This document shows, one piece after another, positions 35,587-43,033 of a stretch of 64,000 bases of DNA. Position 1 is the first letter of the stretch, and the number at the start of each line of letters is the position of its first letter. The notes beneath the pieces are model-generated. The model had not been told where the DNA came from. It saw only the letters and a list, made by a program, of their open reading frames with translations, and made no database searches. The stretch comes from DATFKA01 sp042095835 (GTDB taxonomy: Bacteria > Bacteroidota > Bacteroidia > Chitinophagales > Saprospiraceae), in NCBI GenBank assembly GCA_042095835.1, contig JBELML010000020.1, positions 1-64,000 of the forward strand, written 5' to 3'. A program made the position numbers and the translations under genes.

Positions 35587-35897
35587 GACAAATCTGGAAT
35601 AAGGTTCCACAATTTCTGACGAGAAGTTTTGATCTCATGGATCACTTGTTTGCCTTTGGCCGTAGCTTGAAAGAAGCGTTTTCGACGCCCTCCCCTTTCG
35701 GCCGTTGCGCCGCCCATTTCGCTTTCAATTAGGCCCTTCCCTTCTAGCCTAGATAAAACCGCATGCACCGCACTCAAGGAGATGGTTTTATTCATATGCT
35801 TTTTATACGCTTCTGCTACCGAAAACCCGTACACTTCGTCTTGCATGGATAAGACCAAGAGTAAAATGGTTTCTTCTAGATATCCTAATCCTTTCAT
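35583..35897 (-). CDS. PadR-family transcriptional regulator
   Basis: The regulator of about 105 residues has a winged helix-turn-helix: LGYLEETILLLVLSMQDEVYGFSVAEAY, then SLSAVHAVLSRLEGKGLIES and the wing GGRRKRFFQATAKGKQVI. PadR proteins of this size repress the gene next to them, and pairing with a prefix-domain permease is a recurrent arrangement in Bacteroidota. The ATG at 35897 fits the domain start; the longer frame to 35981 would run through the leader hairpin. A consensus promoter and a 15-base direct repeat, both upstream, are candidates for autoregulation. Confidence 0.88.
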   Translation of the reverse strand: MKGLGYLEETILLLVLSMQDEVYGFSVAEAYKKHMNKTISLSAVHAVLSRLEGKGLIESEMGGATAERGGRRKRFFQATAKGKQVIHEIKTSRQKLWNLIPDLS

Positions 35898-35901
35898 AAG
35901 A

Positions 35902-35945
35902 TAATGTTGTCTACCTAAGCTAAGGCTTCGGTAGATGAATAATGA
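35902..35945 (-). promoter_or_regulatory. 5'-leader hairpin element, copy R2 (padR)
   Basis: In gene direction it reads ATTATTCATCTACCG, a short loop, then TAGGTAGACAACATTA. The 24-base core 35911-35934 is an inverted repeat with 9 of 10 pairs. It ends about 4 bases before the padR ATG. Confidence 0.6.
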
Positions 35946-36011
35946 GGTAATTACTAATATCAATCTTCTTTTGCTATGCACTTAGTTGATTCTCAATGGC
36001 ATTACTTCAAT

Positions 36012-36071
36012 ACTTGTAGAACTAATATAGCAATAAAAAGTGCTGATTTAATCAACACTTGTAGAACTAAT
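36012..36071. promoter_or_regulatory. Paired operator-like direct repeats upstream of padR
   Basis: ACTTGTAGAACTAAT occurs at 36012-36026 and again, identical, at 36057-36071, 45 bases apart (about four helical turns). The second copy abuts the -7 box and covers the predicted transcription start. ACTTGTAGAACT is itself a partial palindrome. It is a probable PadR binding site; binding is inferred. Confidence 0.5.
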
Positions 36072-36072
36072 G

Positions 36073-36103
36073 CAAACATAAGGCGACTTTTTCAATTTTT
36101 CAA
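36073..36103 (-). promoter_or_regulatory. Bacteroidota-type promoter of the padR-permease operon
   Basis: On the minus strand: TTG (36103-36101), exactly 20 bases, TATGTTTG (36080-36073). This is a perfect consensus match. All of it except one base lies in the 55-base segment that is duplicated across the N gap, so an apparent second promoter at 36229-36258 is artefactual. Confidence 0.7.
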
Positions 36104-36283
36104 GCGTATTTTAGGCTAAAGGAGTATGNNNNNNNNNNNNNNNNNNNNNNNNNNNNNNNNNNNNNNNNNNNNNNNNNNNNNNNNNNNNNNNNNNNNNNNN
36201 NNNNNNNNNNNNNNNNNNNNNNNNNNNNAAACATAAGGCGACTTTTTCAATTTTTCAAGCGTATTTTAGGCTAAAGGAGTATG
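36074..36283. other. Assembly gap (100 N, 36129-36228) with duplicated 55-bp flanks
   Basis: Bases 36074-36128 are identical to 36229-36283. The duplicated length (55) is the same as at the other gap. The real sequence is most simply continuous with one copy. The divergent region 35898-36398 otherwise holds only the promoter and repeats described here. Confidence 0.9.
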
Positions 36284-36398
36284 AATATCAGCAGGATGGT
36301 ATGAAATAAAATCTTATATAATTGTCATTTAAGGCAGAATGATTTTGCCAAACTACTGAAATACCCTATTTTCCATTTTACAAAAATGTTAATCAAGC

Positions 36399-36950
36399 AT
36401 GAATAGAAGAAAAGCTCTCCAACTCGCAGCTACCGCTACTGGTACTGCTTTGAGTCTACCGGCCTTCAGTGTTTTGCTGAGTAGCTGCCAGGCAGATGTC
36501 CAACGAGTTGATTATGTAACGTACTTTTTCTCTCCCGAAGAAATGGCCTGGGTCGAGCAGTTTGTAGATGTCATCCTACCTGCTACTGATAGTCCTGCTG
36601 CTTCAGCAGTAGGCGTCCATAAGATGATCGACATCATGATTGGCAAGGTCATGGGCGAAGAAGGCCAAAAGAAATATAGTGAGGGTTTTACCCAATTGAA
36701 AGCCCACCTAGATAAAGCGGGCTTTGGTAAAGGGAGTACCGACCAGCAAGTCGACCTCCTACAAGCCTTAGAGCAATCGAGTGATCAGGGCCTCAAGTCT
36801 AGCTATCTGGACCTCAAAAATCGCAGTGTTGCTTACTATCTGAACACAGAGGAAATTGGAACTAAATTTTTAAACTATCTACCTGTTCCTGGTGAATACA
36901 AAGCTTGTATCACCGTAGAAGAGGCTGGAGGAAAAGCCTGGGCAATATGA
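36399..36950 (+). CDS. Gluconate 2-dehydrogenase subunit 3 family protein
   Basis: The 183-residue protein has a Tat-like/lipoprotein signal (MNRRKALQLAATATGTAL ... SSC) with a twin-arginine start. It then shows the subunit 3 fold: YFSPEEMAWVEQFVDVILPATDSPAASAVGVHKMIDIM. This small subunit accompanies the FAD-containing GMC subunit and helps its export and maturation. The stop codon overlaps the start of the GMC gene as ATGA, so they are translated together. The substrate of the pair (a sugar, sugar acid or alcohol) is unknown. No cytochrome subunit follows. Confidence 0.87.
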   Translation: MNRRKALQLAATATGTALSLPAFSVLLSSCQADVQRVDYVTYFFSPEEMAWVEQFVDVILPATDSPAASAVGVHKMIDIMIGKVMGEEGQKKYSEGFTQLKAHLDKAGFGKGSTDQQVDLLQALEQSSDQGLKSSYLDLKNRSVAYYLNTEEIGTKFLNYLPVPGEYKACITVEEAGGKAWAI

Positions 36951-38596
36951 TGTTTAATACAAATGGAAAAGAAGAAGTCACCTACGATGCGATTGTCATT
37001 GGCTCAGGGATTAGTGGTGGTTATGCCGCTATGGAGTTGTGCAAAAAAGGCTATAAAACACTAGTTTTAGAAAGAGGCCGCATGGTATCACATGGCGAGT
37101 ATCCTACAGCGGGACTGGATCCTTGGGACCTGCCCAACCAAAACAAGGTCACCGCTGAAGAGATTGCTCAGCACTATTTTCAACAAAATAGATTGAGTTG
37201 GTGGGTCAACCAAGAGCGCCTACATTTTATCAATAAAGATTCGGATTATTCCTATGACGAAGTCAAACGCTTTGATTGGATACGTGGACACCACGTGGGT
37301 GGTCGCTCCATTATGTGGGGAAGGCACTGCTATCGCTGGAGTGATCTCGACTTTGAGGCCAATGCCAAAGAAGGCGTCGGCGTAGATTGGCCAATCCGCT
37401 ATAAAGATATTGCTCCCTGGTACGATTATGTCGAGACCTTTGTAGGAGTAGCCGGACAAAAAGAAGGCCTCGCTCAAGTGCCCGATGGTCAATTCCTACC
37501 TCCTTTTGACCTCAATTGCGCCGAGCAGCATCTTAGAAAGTCTGTAGGATCCAAATTTCCAAAACGAGTAGTCACGCCAGGACGCGTAGCCAATTTATCG
37601 GTCTACAAACCTGAAGTGCACAAGGGAAAAAGAGGCCAATGCCAAGCACGGAACCGCTGCTCCAGAGGCTGTCCTTATGGCGCTTATTTCAGTAGTGTGT
37701 CGGCTACCCTACCCGTTGCCGAAGAAACAGGAAACTTAACGATTCGCACTAATAGTATTGTCCATGAAATCGTTTTTGATCGCCAAACAGGAAAAGCTAG
37801 CGGTGTACGCTTGGTAGACTCAGAAACGAAGGAAACGCATGAATTCTTCTCGAAAATCATCTTCTGCAATGCCAGTACAGTAGGATCGACGGCTATCCTA
37901 TTAAATAGTAAATCGGAGGTATTCCCCGATGGTTTAGGCAATAGTAGTGGCGAGCTTGGCCATAACATTATGGATCACCATTATGGTATGGGCGCTTCTG
38001 GTGTACTACCAGGTTTTGAGGATACTTATTATAAAGGTCGGAAGCCGGTAGGTTTCTATATTCCTAGATTTAGAAATATTGATGAAGCTACCAAGCGGAG
38101 TGATTATTTGCGTGGCTTTGGCTACCAAGGAGGTGCTACGCGCAGTAATAACGTTCCTGATGGCGCAATAGGAACAGACCTTAAAGATGCCATTTTCCAA
38201 CCTGGACCTTATCGCATCTCGATGACCTGTTTTGGGGAGATTCTACCTCATCATGATAATAAAATGTACCTCAACTTTGATAAAAAAGACAAATGGGGTA
38301 TGCCCATCATCACTTTTGACGCTCAATTAAGAGAGAACGAAGTGGCGATGCGTAAAGACGGTGTCTCCTGCGCGGAAGAAATGCTGGAAGCAGCCGGTTG
38401 TAAAGATATCAGCTCCTACAATGCCGCTACGGCGCCTGGAGCTTGTATCCATGAAATGGGTACCGCCAGAATGGGACGCGATCCTAAAACCAGTGTACTC
38501 AACAAATGGAATCAAATGCACGAAGTGCCCAATGTATTCGTCACAGATGGTGCCTGCATGACTAGTTCCGGTACTCAAAATCCAAGTATCACCTAA
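36947..38596 (+). CDS. GMC oxidoreductase, truncated by an in-frame stop near the C-terminus
   Basis: This FAD enzyme (549 residues from the ATG at 36947) oxidises an alcohol or sugar. It has the dinucleotide motif VIGSGISGG (residues 17-25), the GMC signature region VGGRSIMWGRHCYRWS, a Cys-rich stretch CQARNRCSRGCPYGA, CIHEMGTARMG, and the catalytic region NVFVTDGACMTSSGTQNPSIT. Family members continue from NPS(I/L)T with Tyr-Met-Ala. Here the Tyr codon is TAA, and the next 20 codons (38597-38656, MALTARAVDYAHKQVQRGEL) continue in frame to a TGA at 38657-38659. So one base change cuts off the last helix while the His/Asn active site remains. It may be inactive, partly active or a sequence error. 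It is paired with subunit 3 upstream. Confidence 0.9.
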   Translation: MMFNTNGKEEVTYDAIVIGSGISGGYAAMELCKKGYKTLVLERGRMVSHGEYPTAGLDPWDLPNQNKVTAEEIAQHYFQQNRLSWWVNQERLHFINKDSDYSYDEVKRFDWIRGHHVGGRSIMWGRHCYRWSDLDFEANAKEGVGVDWPIRYKDIAPWYDYVETFVGVAGQKEGLAQVPDGQFLPPFDLNCAEQHLRKSVGSKFPKRVVTPGRVANLSVYKPEVHKGKRGQCQARNRCSRGCPYGAYFSSVSATLPVAEETGNLTIRTNSIVHEIVFDRQTGKASGVRLVDSETKETHEFFSKIIFCNASTVGSTAILLNSKSEVFPDGLGNSSGELGHNIMDHHYGMGASGVLPGFEDTYYKGRKPVGFYIPRFRNIDEATKRSDYLRGFGYQGGATRSNNVPDGAIGTDLKDAIFQPGPYRISMTCFGEILPHHDNKMYLNFDKKDKWGMPIITFDAQLRENEVAMRKDGVSCAEEMLEAAGCKDISSYNAATAPGACIHEMGTARMGRDPKTSVLNKWNQMHEVPNVFVTDGACMTSSGTQNPSIT

Positions 38597-38659
38597 ATGG
38601 CCTTGACGGCTAGAGCAGTAGACTATGCGCACAAGCAGGTACAGCGTGGGGAGTTGTGA
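38597..38659 (+). pseudogene. Cut-off C-terminal tail of the GMC oxidoreductase
   Basis: This in-frame continuation after the TAA encodes MALTARAVDYAHKQVQRGEL and ends with TGA. MALTARA is the usual C-terminal helix of GMC family members. It has an ATG, but a free 20-residue peptide is unlikely to be the intended product. Confidence 0.75.
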
Positions 38660-38720
38660 TGTGCCGACGTTGTGATGTTTTGATGTGATGATGTGATGAC
38701 GTTGTGATATTTTGATGTGG
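38657..38720 (+). repeat. GTGATG low-complexity tract after the GMC gene
   Basis: Degenerate units TGTGATG, TTTTGATG and GACGTTGTGAT begin at the GMC gene's original stop codon and run about 65 bases in the sense orientation. This parallels the tracts after the GNAT and pdxH genes. Confidence 0.6.
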
Positions 38721-38775
38721 AGAAGTGTTTCTATTGATAAAGGTGACGTACTAGCCTTTTGTTGGAAATAATAGG

Positions 38776-38817
38776 ATGAGTCATTCTGAATTATTCGGGG
38801 TGACTCATTTGTTTTTT
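38776..38817 (+). terminator. Terminator after the GMC operon
   Basis: ATGAGTCA and TGACTCAT pair as an 8-bp stem around a 17-base loop (38776-38808), followed by TTGTTTTTT. It lies about 120 bases after the gene. The rest of the 38660-39000 region shows no gene. Confidence 0.75.
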
Positions 38818-39000
38818 ATACCTCTGGACACTTTCTATTTTTTTTTGGTGGAAGATTTGAGTATCAGAGCAAAAACAAGGACTGCCCTAGTCATCCTTTT
38901 ATTGAAAGTAATCTTCCGTTAATTGATGAATTTGGTTTAGTGAAGTGATTTGTAAGCATTAAAAAAGCCAAGTTGGTAAATTGCTTATAAAATTGAAACT

Positions 39001-39567
39001 ATGACCAACTATAAACCGCCTATTATACTGGGCATTCTCCTGCTAAGTCTCTTTCAACTTTCTGCACAAAATCTACAAGAGAGCAGAACTCTAAGTATAG
39101 CTTATTGGGGGCAATTTGCCTACCAGCCAGGAGCAAAAATCAGTTTAAGTATTCCTCACCGGAGGTGGCAAAATAATCGTAGTCAAAAAAAGGTATTCTC
39201 TAATTACCAAGTGGGCTTTTATACCAATCCAGAAACAGAAAGTGGCTACCTCGCTGGAGTAGAATTAGGTATACAAAGTAGCCCGCAAGGCAAAACGAGA
39301 TTCCAAGCTATCTCCGTGGGTGCGGCCTACCTTTTACAATCCGATGTGATCGGATTTTCAGTGGACTTAGCTACTGGCGAAACGGGTAAAAAAGACCGAA
39401 AAACGGATCATCTTTTTCTTCCTACCATCAATTATCAATTCGGCAATCAATTGGGAGAGCGGGCCAGCTGGTATAGCAAGGTATCTCTAGGTTCCAAACT
39501 TTCCAATCAACTGGAAAGTGAGATGGTCGTCTTTCTGGAGTTGGGGCTGCAATTTTCATTACAATAA
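39001..39567 (+). CDS. Secreted, probable outer-membrane beta-barrel protein, unknown
   Basis: The 188-residue protein has a signal peptide (through ...FQLSAQ) and alternating-residue strands with aromatic ends, for example YQVGFYTNPETESGYLAGVELGIQSS and SWYSKVSLGSKLS. The chain ends in LELGLQFSLQ, typical of small outer-membrane barrels. I do not recognise a family. Its stop lies 10 bases before the amine oxidase start, so the two are likely co-transcribed. Its role is unknown. Confidence 0.6.
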   Translation: MTNYKPPIILGILLLSLFQLSAQNLQESRTLSIAYWGQFAYQPGAKISLSIPHRRWQNNRSQKKVFSNYQVGFYTNPETESGYLAGVELGIQSSPQGKTRFQAISVGAAYLLQSDVIGFSVDLATGETGKKDRKTDHLFLPTINYQFGNQLGERASWYSKVSLGSKLSNQLESEMVVFLELGLQFSLQ

Positions 39568-39577
39568 TACATCAATC

Positions 39578-40777
39578 ATGAACAGAAAAGAATTTTTAAT
39601 CATAGCTACTCAATTAAGTATAGGTCTCCCCTTTCTAGGCTCCATCTTGACAAGTTGTGGAGAAAATGATCCTATCCTAGAAGATTTCCAACCTTCCTTT
39701 AATGGAAAGGTCATCATTGTGGGAGCTGGAACTGCTGGATTATTTTCAGGATATATCCTTCAAAAATTTGGGATCGACTTTGAGATTATAGAAGCTTCGG
39801 ATCGCATCGGTGGTCGAGTTAAAAAACTGGAAGGCTTTGTAGATTTCCCCATTGACTTGGGCGCTGAATGGCTACATACCGATCCTTCTATTTTTGCCGA
39901 AATACTCAATGATCCTACTGTAGATGGAAAAATCGATCTGATCGACTATAGTCCAGACACCTATCTGTCCTGGAGTAATGGCAAGCTGAGAAAGCGCAAT
40001 ATTATCTCCAATTTCTACGCTGAGTATAAGTTCAAAAGTAGCACTTGGTTTGATTTTCTAGAGCAATACATAGCGCCTAGTGTAGCGGGTAAACTACATT
40101 TAAACGAAGCCGTCAGCACTATTAATTACAATGCGGAAAAAGTAAGTCTAGTCACGAATACCGGTAAAACTTATGAGGCAGACAAGGTCATCATTACGGT
40201 CCCGCTTACTATCCTCAAGCAAAACTTGATAAACTTCACTCCTAGCTTACCGCAGGAACGCATCCAGGCACTAAGCGAGGTAGATATGCCCGCTGGTTTA
40301 AAGGTTTTCATAGAGTTTTCTGAGCGATTCTACCCTGATATGGTTTTAGCAACTGGCCTAAGTGATTATTTATTCAGTGATCAAGGAGAAAAACTCTATT
40401 ATGATGCCGCTTTCCAAAAAGAAAGTAGCAAACATGTCCTCGGCCTTTTCACAGTTGGTGAAATAACCGAACAATATGCCGAGATGACAGATGAAGAAAT
40501 CATCACTTCTGTTATGGGTGAACTTGATGAAATGTTTGAGGGTAAAGCATCTCAATGCTACTTACAGCACGCTGTACAACATTGGACAAAGGAGCCTTAC
40601 ATTCGAGGATCTTATTCTCATTACCAAAACAACAGTGCTCAAGATACTCTATCGCAACCTTTACAAGATAAATTGTATTTTGCTGGTGAAGCCTTTGCGC
40701 CCATAGATACCTCAACCGTACACGGGGCTGCGCAATCGGCTTATACCGCCACTGAATTCATCTTGAAGGGAGGATAA
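39578..40777 (+). CDS. Flavin-containing amine oxidase, exported
   Basis: This amine oxidase of about 399 residues has an N-terminal signal with a lipoprotein-like LTSC. The FAD motif VIIVGAGTAGLFSGYIL follows, then EASDRIGGRVKKLEGF, the family's second FAD block. IDLGAEWLH comes next, and the C-terminal FAD site YFAGEAFAPIDTSTVHGAAQSAYTATEFIL closes the chain. Members oxidise primary or secondary amines, including polyamines, releasing hydrogen peroxide and ammonia. The ATG at 39578 is preferred because a longer frame would overlap the previous gene by 50 bases and precede the signal. The DUF1643 gene begins right after its stop codon. Confidence 0.87.
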   Translation: MNRKEFLIIATQLSIGLPFLGSILTSCGENDPILEDFQPSFNGKVIIVGAGTAGLFSGYILQKFGIDFEIIEASDRIGGRVKKLEGFVDFPIDLGAEWLHTDPSIFAEILNDPTVDGKIDLIDYSPDTYLSWSNGKLRKRNIISNFYAEYKFKSSTWFDFLEQYIAPSVAGKLHLNEAVSTINYNAEKVSLVTNTGKTYEADKVIITVPLTILKQNLINFTPSLPQERIQALSEVDMPAGLKVFIEFSERFYPDMVLATGLSDYLFSDQGEKLYYDAAFQKESSKHVLGLFTVGEITEQYAEMTDEEIITSVMGELDEMFEGKASQCYLQHAVQHWTKEPYIRGSYSHYQNNSAQDTLSQPLQDKLYFAGEAFAPIDTSTVHGAAQSAYTATEFILKGG

Positions 40778-41317
40778 ATGCCATCACATAAAAAGAAAAT
40801 CAGTCACTATTTTGGAGATCAGAAAGCAAGATATCTACTTGCTACAGAAGGAGATCGTCCTCTTTTAGTTATTGGTTTGAATCCAAGCAAGGCAGATGCC
40901 CAGCGATCAGACCAAACCTTCTCTAAGGTATTAGGATTTGCGGAAAGGGCTGGCTATGATGGTATTATCATGGCCAATCTATATCCGCAACGAGCGACCC
41001 AGCCTTCAAAGCTTCATTTGCATAAAAACACTCGGCTTCATCAGCAAAACCTCTTCCACTTGGAAGCTATTTTGCAGCGATATCCAGGTATCAGTATATT
41101 GGCAGCTTGGGGAGCTAATCTGGAGAAGCGAAAATACCTCACGGCTTGCTTGCAAGACATCGATACCTTGAGTCAAAAGTATGCTTGTAAGTGGTTGCAA
41201 ATTGGCAGCTTAACGAAAAAAGGTCATCCAAGGCATCCTTCCAGAACAGCTTATAGTCAGGCGCTTTCCGCATTTGATCTAGGACACTACATTCAGCACC
41301 ATACAGCCAATACTTAG
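40778..41317 (+). CDS. DUF1643 family protein
   Basis: The 179-residue cytoplasmic protein matches DUF1643: RYLLATEGDRPLLVIGLNPSKAD near the N-terminus, SKVLGFAERAGYDGIIMANLYPQRAT, and ISILAAWGAN, spaced as in the family. The function is unknown; the fold resembles uracil-DNA-glycosylase-like proteins in my recollection, but no catalytic motif can be asserted. The ATG follows the amine oxidase stop without a gap. Its end overlaps the convergent DUF2480 gene by 4 bases. Confidence 0.82.
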   Translation: MPSHKKKISHYFGDQKARYLLATEGDRPLLVIGLNPSKADAQRSDQTFSKVLGFAERAGYDGIIMANLYPQRATQPSKLHLHKNTRLHQQNLFHLEAILQRYPGISILAAWGANLEKRKYLTACLQDIDTLSQKYACKWLQIGSLTKKGHPRHPSRTAYSQALSAFDLGHYIQHHTANT

Positions 41318-41823
41318 ACCGGTTTTTTCCTCTTATACAAGGGTACTGTGCTACAGGGTTCTCCAAACATAATACTTTTGGCAACTGGCATAAACTTCTG
41401 CGTGATTTTCAGATAGGCTCCCGGCGTTATAGGATAATCTGCGCAACCTTTTATGATCAGGCGACCATCTTGGTAGGTATCGAGCGGTAGTTCTTCAATG
41501 GCTTTGAGTAGCTCATACTCGTAGTAATCGGCCTCTTTGCCATAAAAAATATCCTTAACTATGGAGCTAGCATAAGTAGCAATCAGCATACTTGCCCACA
41601 TGGGTATAATGGCATCGCTACTACAATACACAAGTAGGACTTTCCCTTCGTATTGGGACCAATCGTGCGCTTTCATGGCAGCCCGAAAATCAGCTTCTTT
41701 TAAAAGCAATTCTTTGAATAGATAATCTTTAATATCAAAGTGAGCAAACTCTACCTTTGGAATATAGTCTTCCAATTTGAAAGTAATTAAACTACTTTGA
41801 GCAACTCTGTTCACTAAAGCCAT
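41314..41823 (-). CDS. DUF2480 family protein
   Basis: The 169-residue protein is a Bacteroidota-specific DUF2480 member: VNRVAQSSLITFKLEDYIP at the start, FDIKDYLFKELLLKEADFR, HDWSQYEGKVLLVYCSSDAI, and the end block MPVAKSIMFGEPCSTVPLYKRKK. It is cytoplasmic, of normal length and of unknown function; the conserved cysteines in VYCSSDA, KGCAD and GEPCS suggest a metal or redox role (inference). Hairpin element R3 lies just upstream of its start codon. Confidence 0.85.
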   Translation of the reverse strand: MALVNRVAQSSLITFKLEDYIPKVEFAHFDIKDYLFKELLLKEADFRAAMKAHDWSQYEGKVLLVYCSSDAIIPMWASMLIATYASSIVKDIFYGKEADYYEYELLKAIEELPLDTYQDGRLIIKGCADYPITPGAYLKITQKFMPVAKSIMFGEPCSTVPLYKRKKPV

Positions 41824-41832
41824 GCTTCTAAT

Positions 41833-41865
41833 TAATGATGTCTACCTACGGTAAATGAATAATGG
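41833..41865 (-). promoter_or_regulatory. 5'-leader hairpin element, copy R3 (DUF2480 gene)
   Basis: In gene direction it reads ATTATTCATTTACCG joined directly to TAGGTAGACATCATTA, with no insert. It ends 10 bases before the ATG. It is the shortest of the three copies. Confidence 0.55.
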
Positions 41866-41900
41866 TGAAATGATGCCTGCCTGCTGTATTTGACTTCCAA

Positions 41901-42491
41901 CTACTCCTCTTCCGTTTTCAGTGTCTCCTCAATGGGAGCCGCCTCGCCTATGGAGGCATCAGGGAGTTTGAAGTCTTTTGGAGTAGGTAAATCTCGGATA
42001 CTTTTTAATCCAAAATAATCCATGAATCGATCACTGGTTCCATAGAGCAGTGGTCTTCCTGGGCCTTCACTTCTTCCAGTAATAGAAACCAATTCTTTCT
42101 CTAAAAGTTTTTGGATAGCATAGTCGCAGCTCACTCCTCGTATACGCTCTAGCTCCGACTTGGTCACAGGTTGCTTATAAGCGATGATAGAAATGGTCTC
42201 CAAAGCCGATTTGGATAGCCTTCTTTTGGTTTTTTGCTTAAGGTAAACTCCGATAGTATGGTGATAGGCAGGTTTACTCAAAAATTGATAGCCTTCCGCA
42301 ATTTCATGAATTTGAAATGAAAATTGCTCACCTTCAAATTTATCTTTGATCTCTTGAATAGCTTGCTGTAGCTCTTCTACTTTGAATTTAGTCTCAAAGG
42401 CATCTTGCAAGACACTTTGTACCTCTTTGAGGCTAATCGGTCGATCTGCTGTAAAAATCAGACTTTCAATATGCTGGTTCAGTTGCTCCAC
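41901..42491 (-). CDS. scpB: Segregation and condensation protein B
   Basis: ScpB is the kleisin-interacting subunit of the bacterial SMC condensin complex, working with ScpA and Smc in chromosome folding and segregation. The 196-residue protein has the two winged-helix domains: LNQHIESLIFTADRPISLKEVQSVL opens the first, and SKSALETISIIAYKQPVTKSELERIRGVSCDYAIQKLLEKELV is the strongly conserved second. An acidic, probably disordered tail follows. scpA is not in the window, which is common. The gene lies 32 bases downstream of an unknown membrane protein gene. Confidence 0.93.
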   Translation of the reverse strand: MEQLNQHIESLIFTADRPISLKEVQSVLQDAFETKFKVEELQQAIQEIKDKFEGEQFSFQIHEIAEGYQFLSKPAYHHTIGVYLKQKTKRRLSKSALETISIIAYKQPVTKSELERIRGVSCDYAIQKLLEKELVSITGRSEGPGRPLLYGTSDRFMDYFGLKSIRDLPTPKDFKLPDASIGEAAPIEETLKTEEE

Positions 42492-42523
42492 TTCTACTTC
42501 TTTTTGGGCAAATGTAAGTAAAT

Positions 42524-42898
42524 TTATTGGAGACTTTTGAGGTAGAAAAACAAGGCATATAAACTCACAAATAACAATATAGCGGTAAGAATACTTCCAA
42601 TGTAGGCCTTTTTTTCAGTCTGCTCATAAGCTTTGCGCTCTAGGTTCTGCTGAGTTTGAGCTTCATAATCGATCCTTAAATCATAATCAAAGCTATTGGC
42701 CTTTTCTTGAATTTCTAATTCATACAATTCCTGATCGATAAAAAACTTATACGTTTTGTTCGTCAATACCGAGAAATCTAAAAGGAGGACGCGATTATTC
42801 AGATGCACTACTACATGGCCCGACTCTTCTCCGTGGTAGAGTCCGATGATATGCTGCCTGCCAAGGCCATTGTCAAGGTGCCAGTTGCGTTGTGCCAA
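42524..42898 (-). CDS. Tail-anchored membrane protein, unknown
   Basis: The 124-residue protein has a beta-rich soluble part (GLYHGEESGHVVVHLNNRVLLLDFSVL ... KFFIDQELYELEIQEK), a charged helical stretch (ERKAYEQTEKKAY), and one C-terminal membrane helix (about residues 99-120). It therefore faces the cytoplasm as a tail-anchored protein. I recognise no family. It lies 32 bases upstream of scpB and may share its transcript. Confidence 0.6.
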   Translation of the reverse strand: MAQRNWHLDNGLGRQHIIGLYHGEESGHVVVHLNNRVLLLDFSVLTNKTYKFFIDQELYELEIQEKANSFDYDLRIDYEAQTQQNLERKAYEQTEKKAYIGSILTAILLFVSLYALFFYLKSLQ

Positions 42899-42933
42899 TG
42901 GTTAATGATTCAGTGAGTGAATGTATTTTTTTT
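42899..42933. repeat. TGAATG-type low-complexity tract
   Basis: GGTTAATGATTCAGTGAGTG followed by AATGTATTTTTTTT matches 5109-5145 and the inverted piece at 27450-27470. It abuts the start codon of the membrane protein gene. Confidence 0.5.
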
Positions 42934-43033
42934 AATTATTCGGGTCAATGGCTTTCACTTTTAGGGCAAACGCCAAAAAAAAATTACACTGCAATTTTTA
43001 TAAATTCAACTAAAACTTCAATTCAAAACGGCT

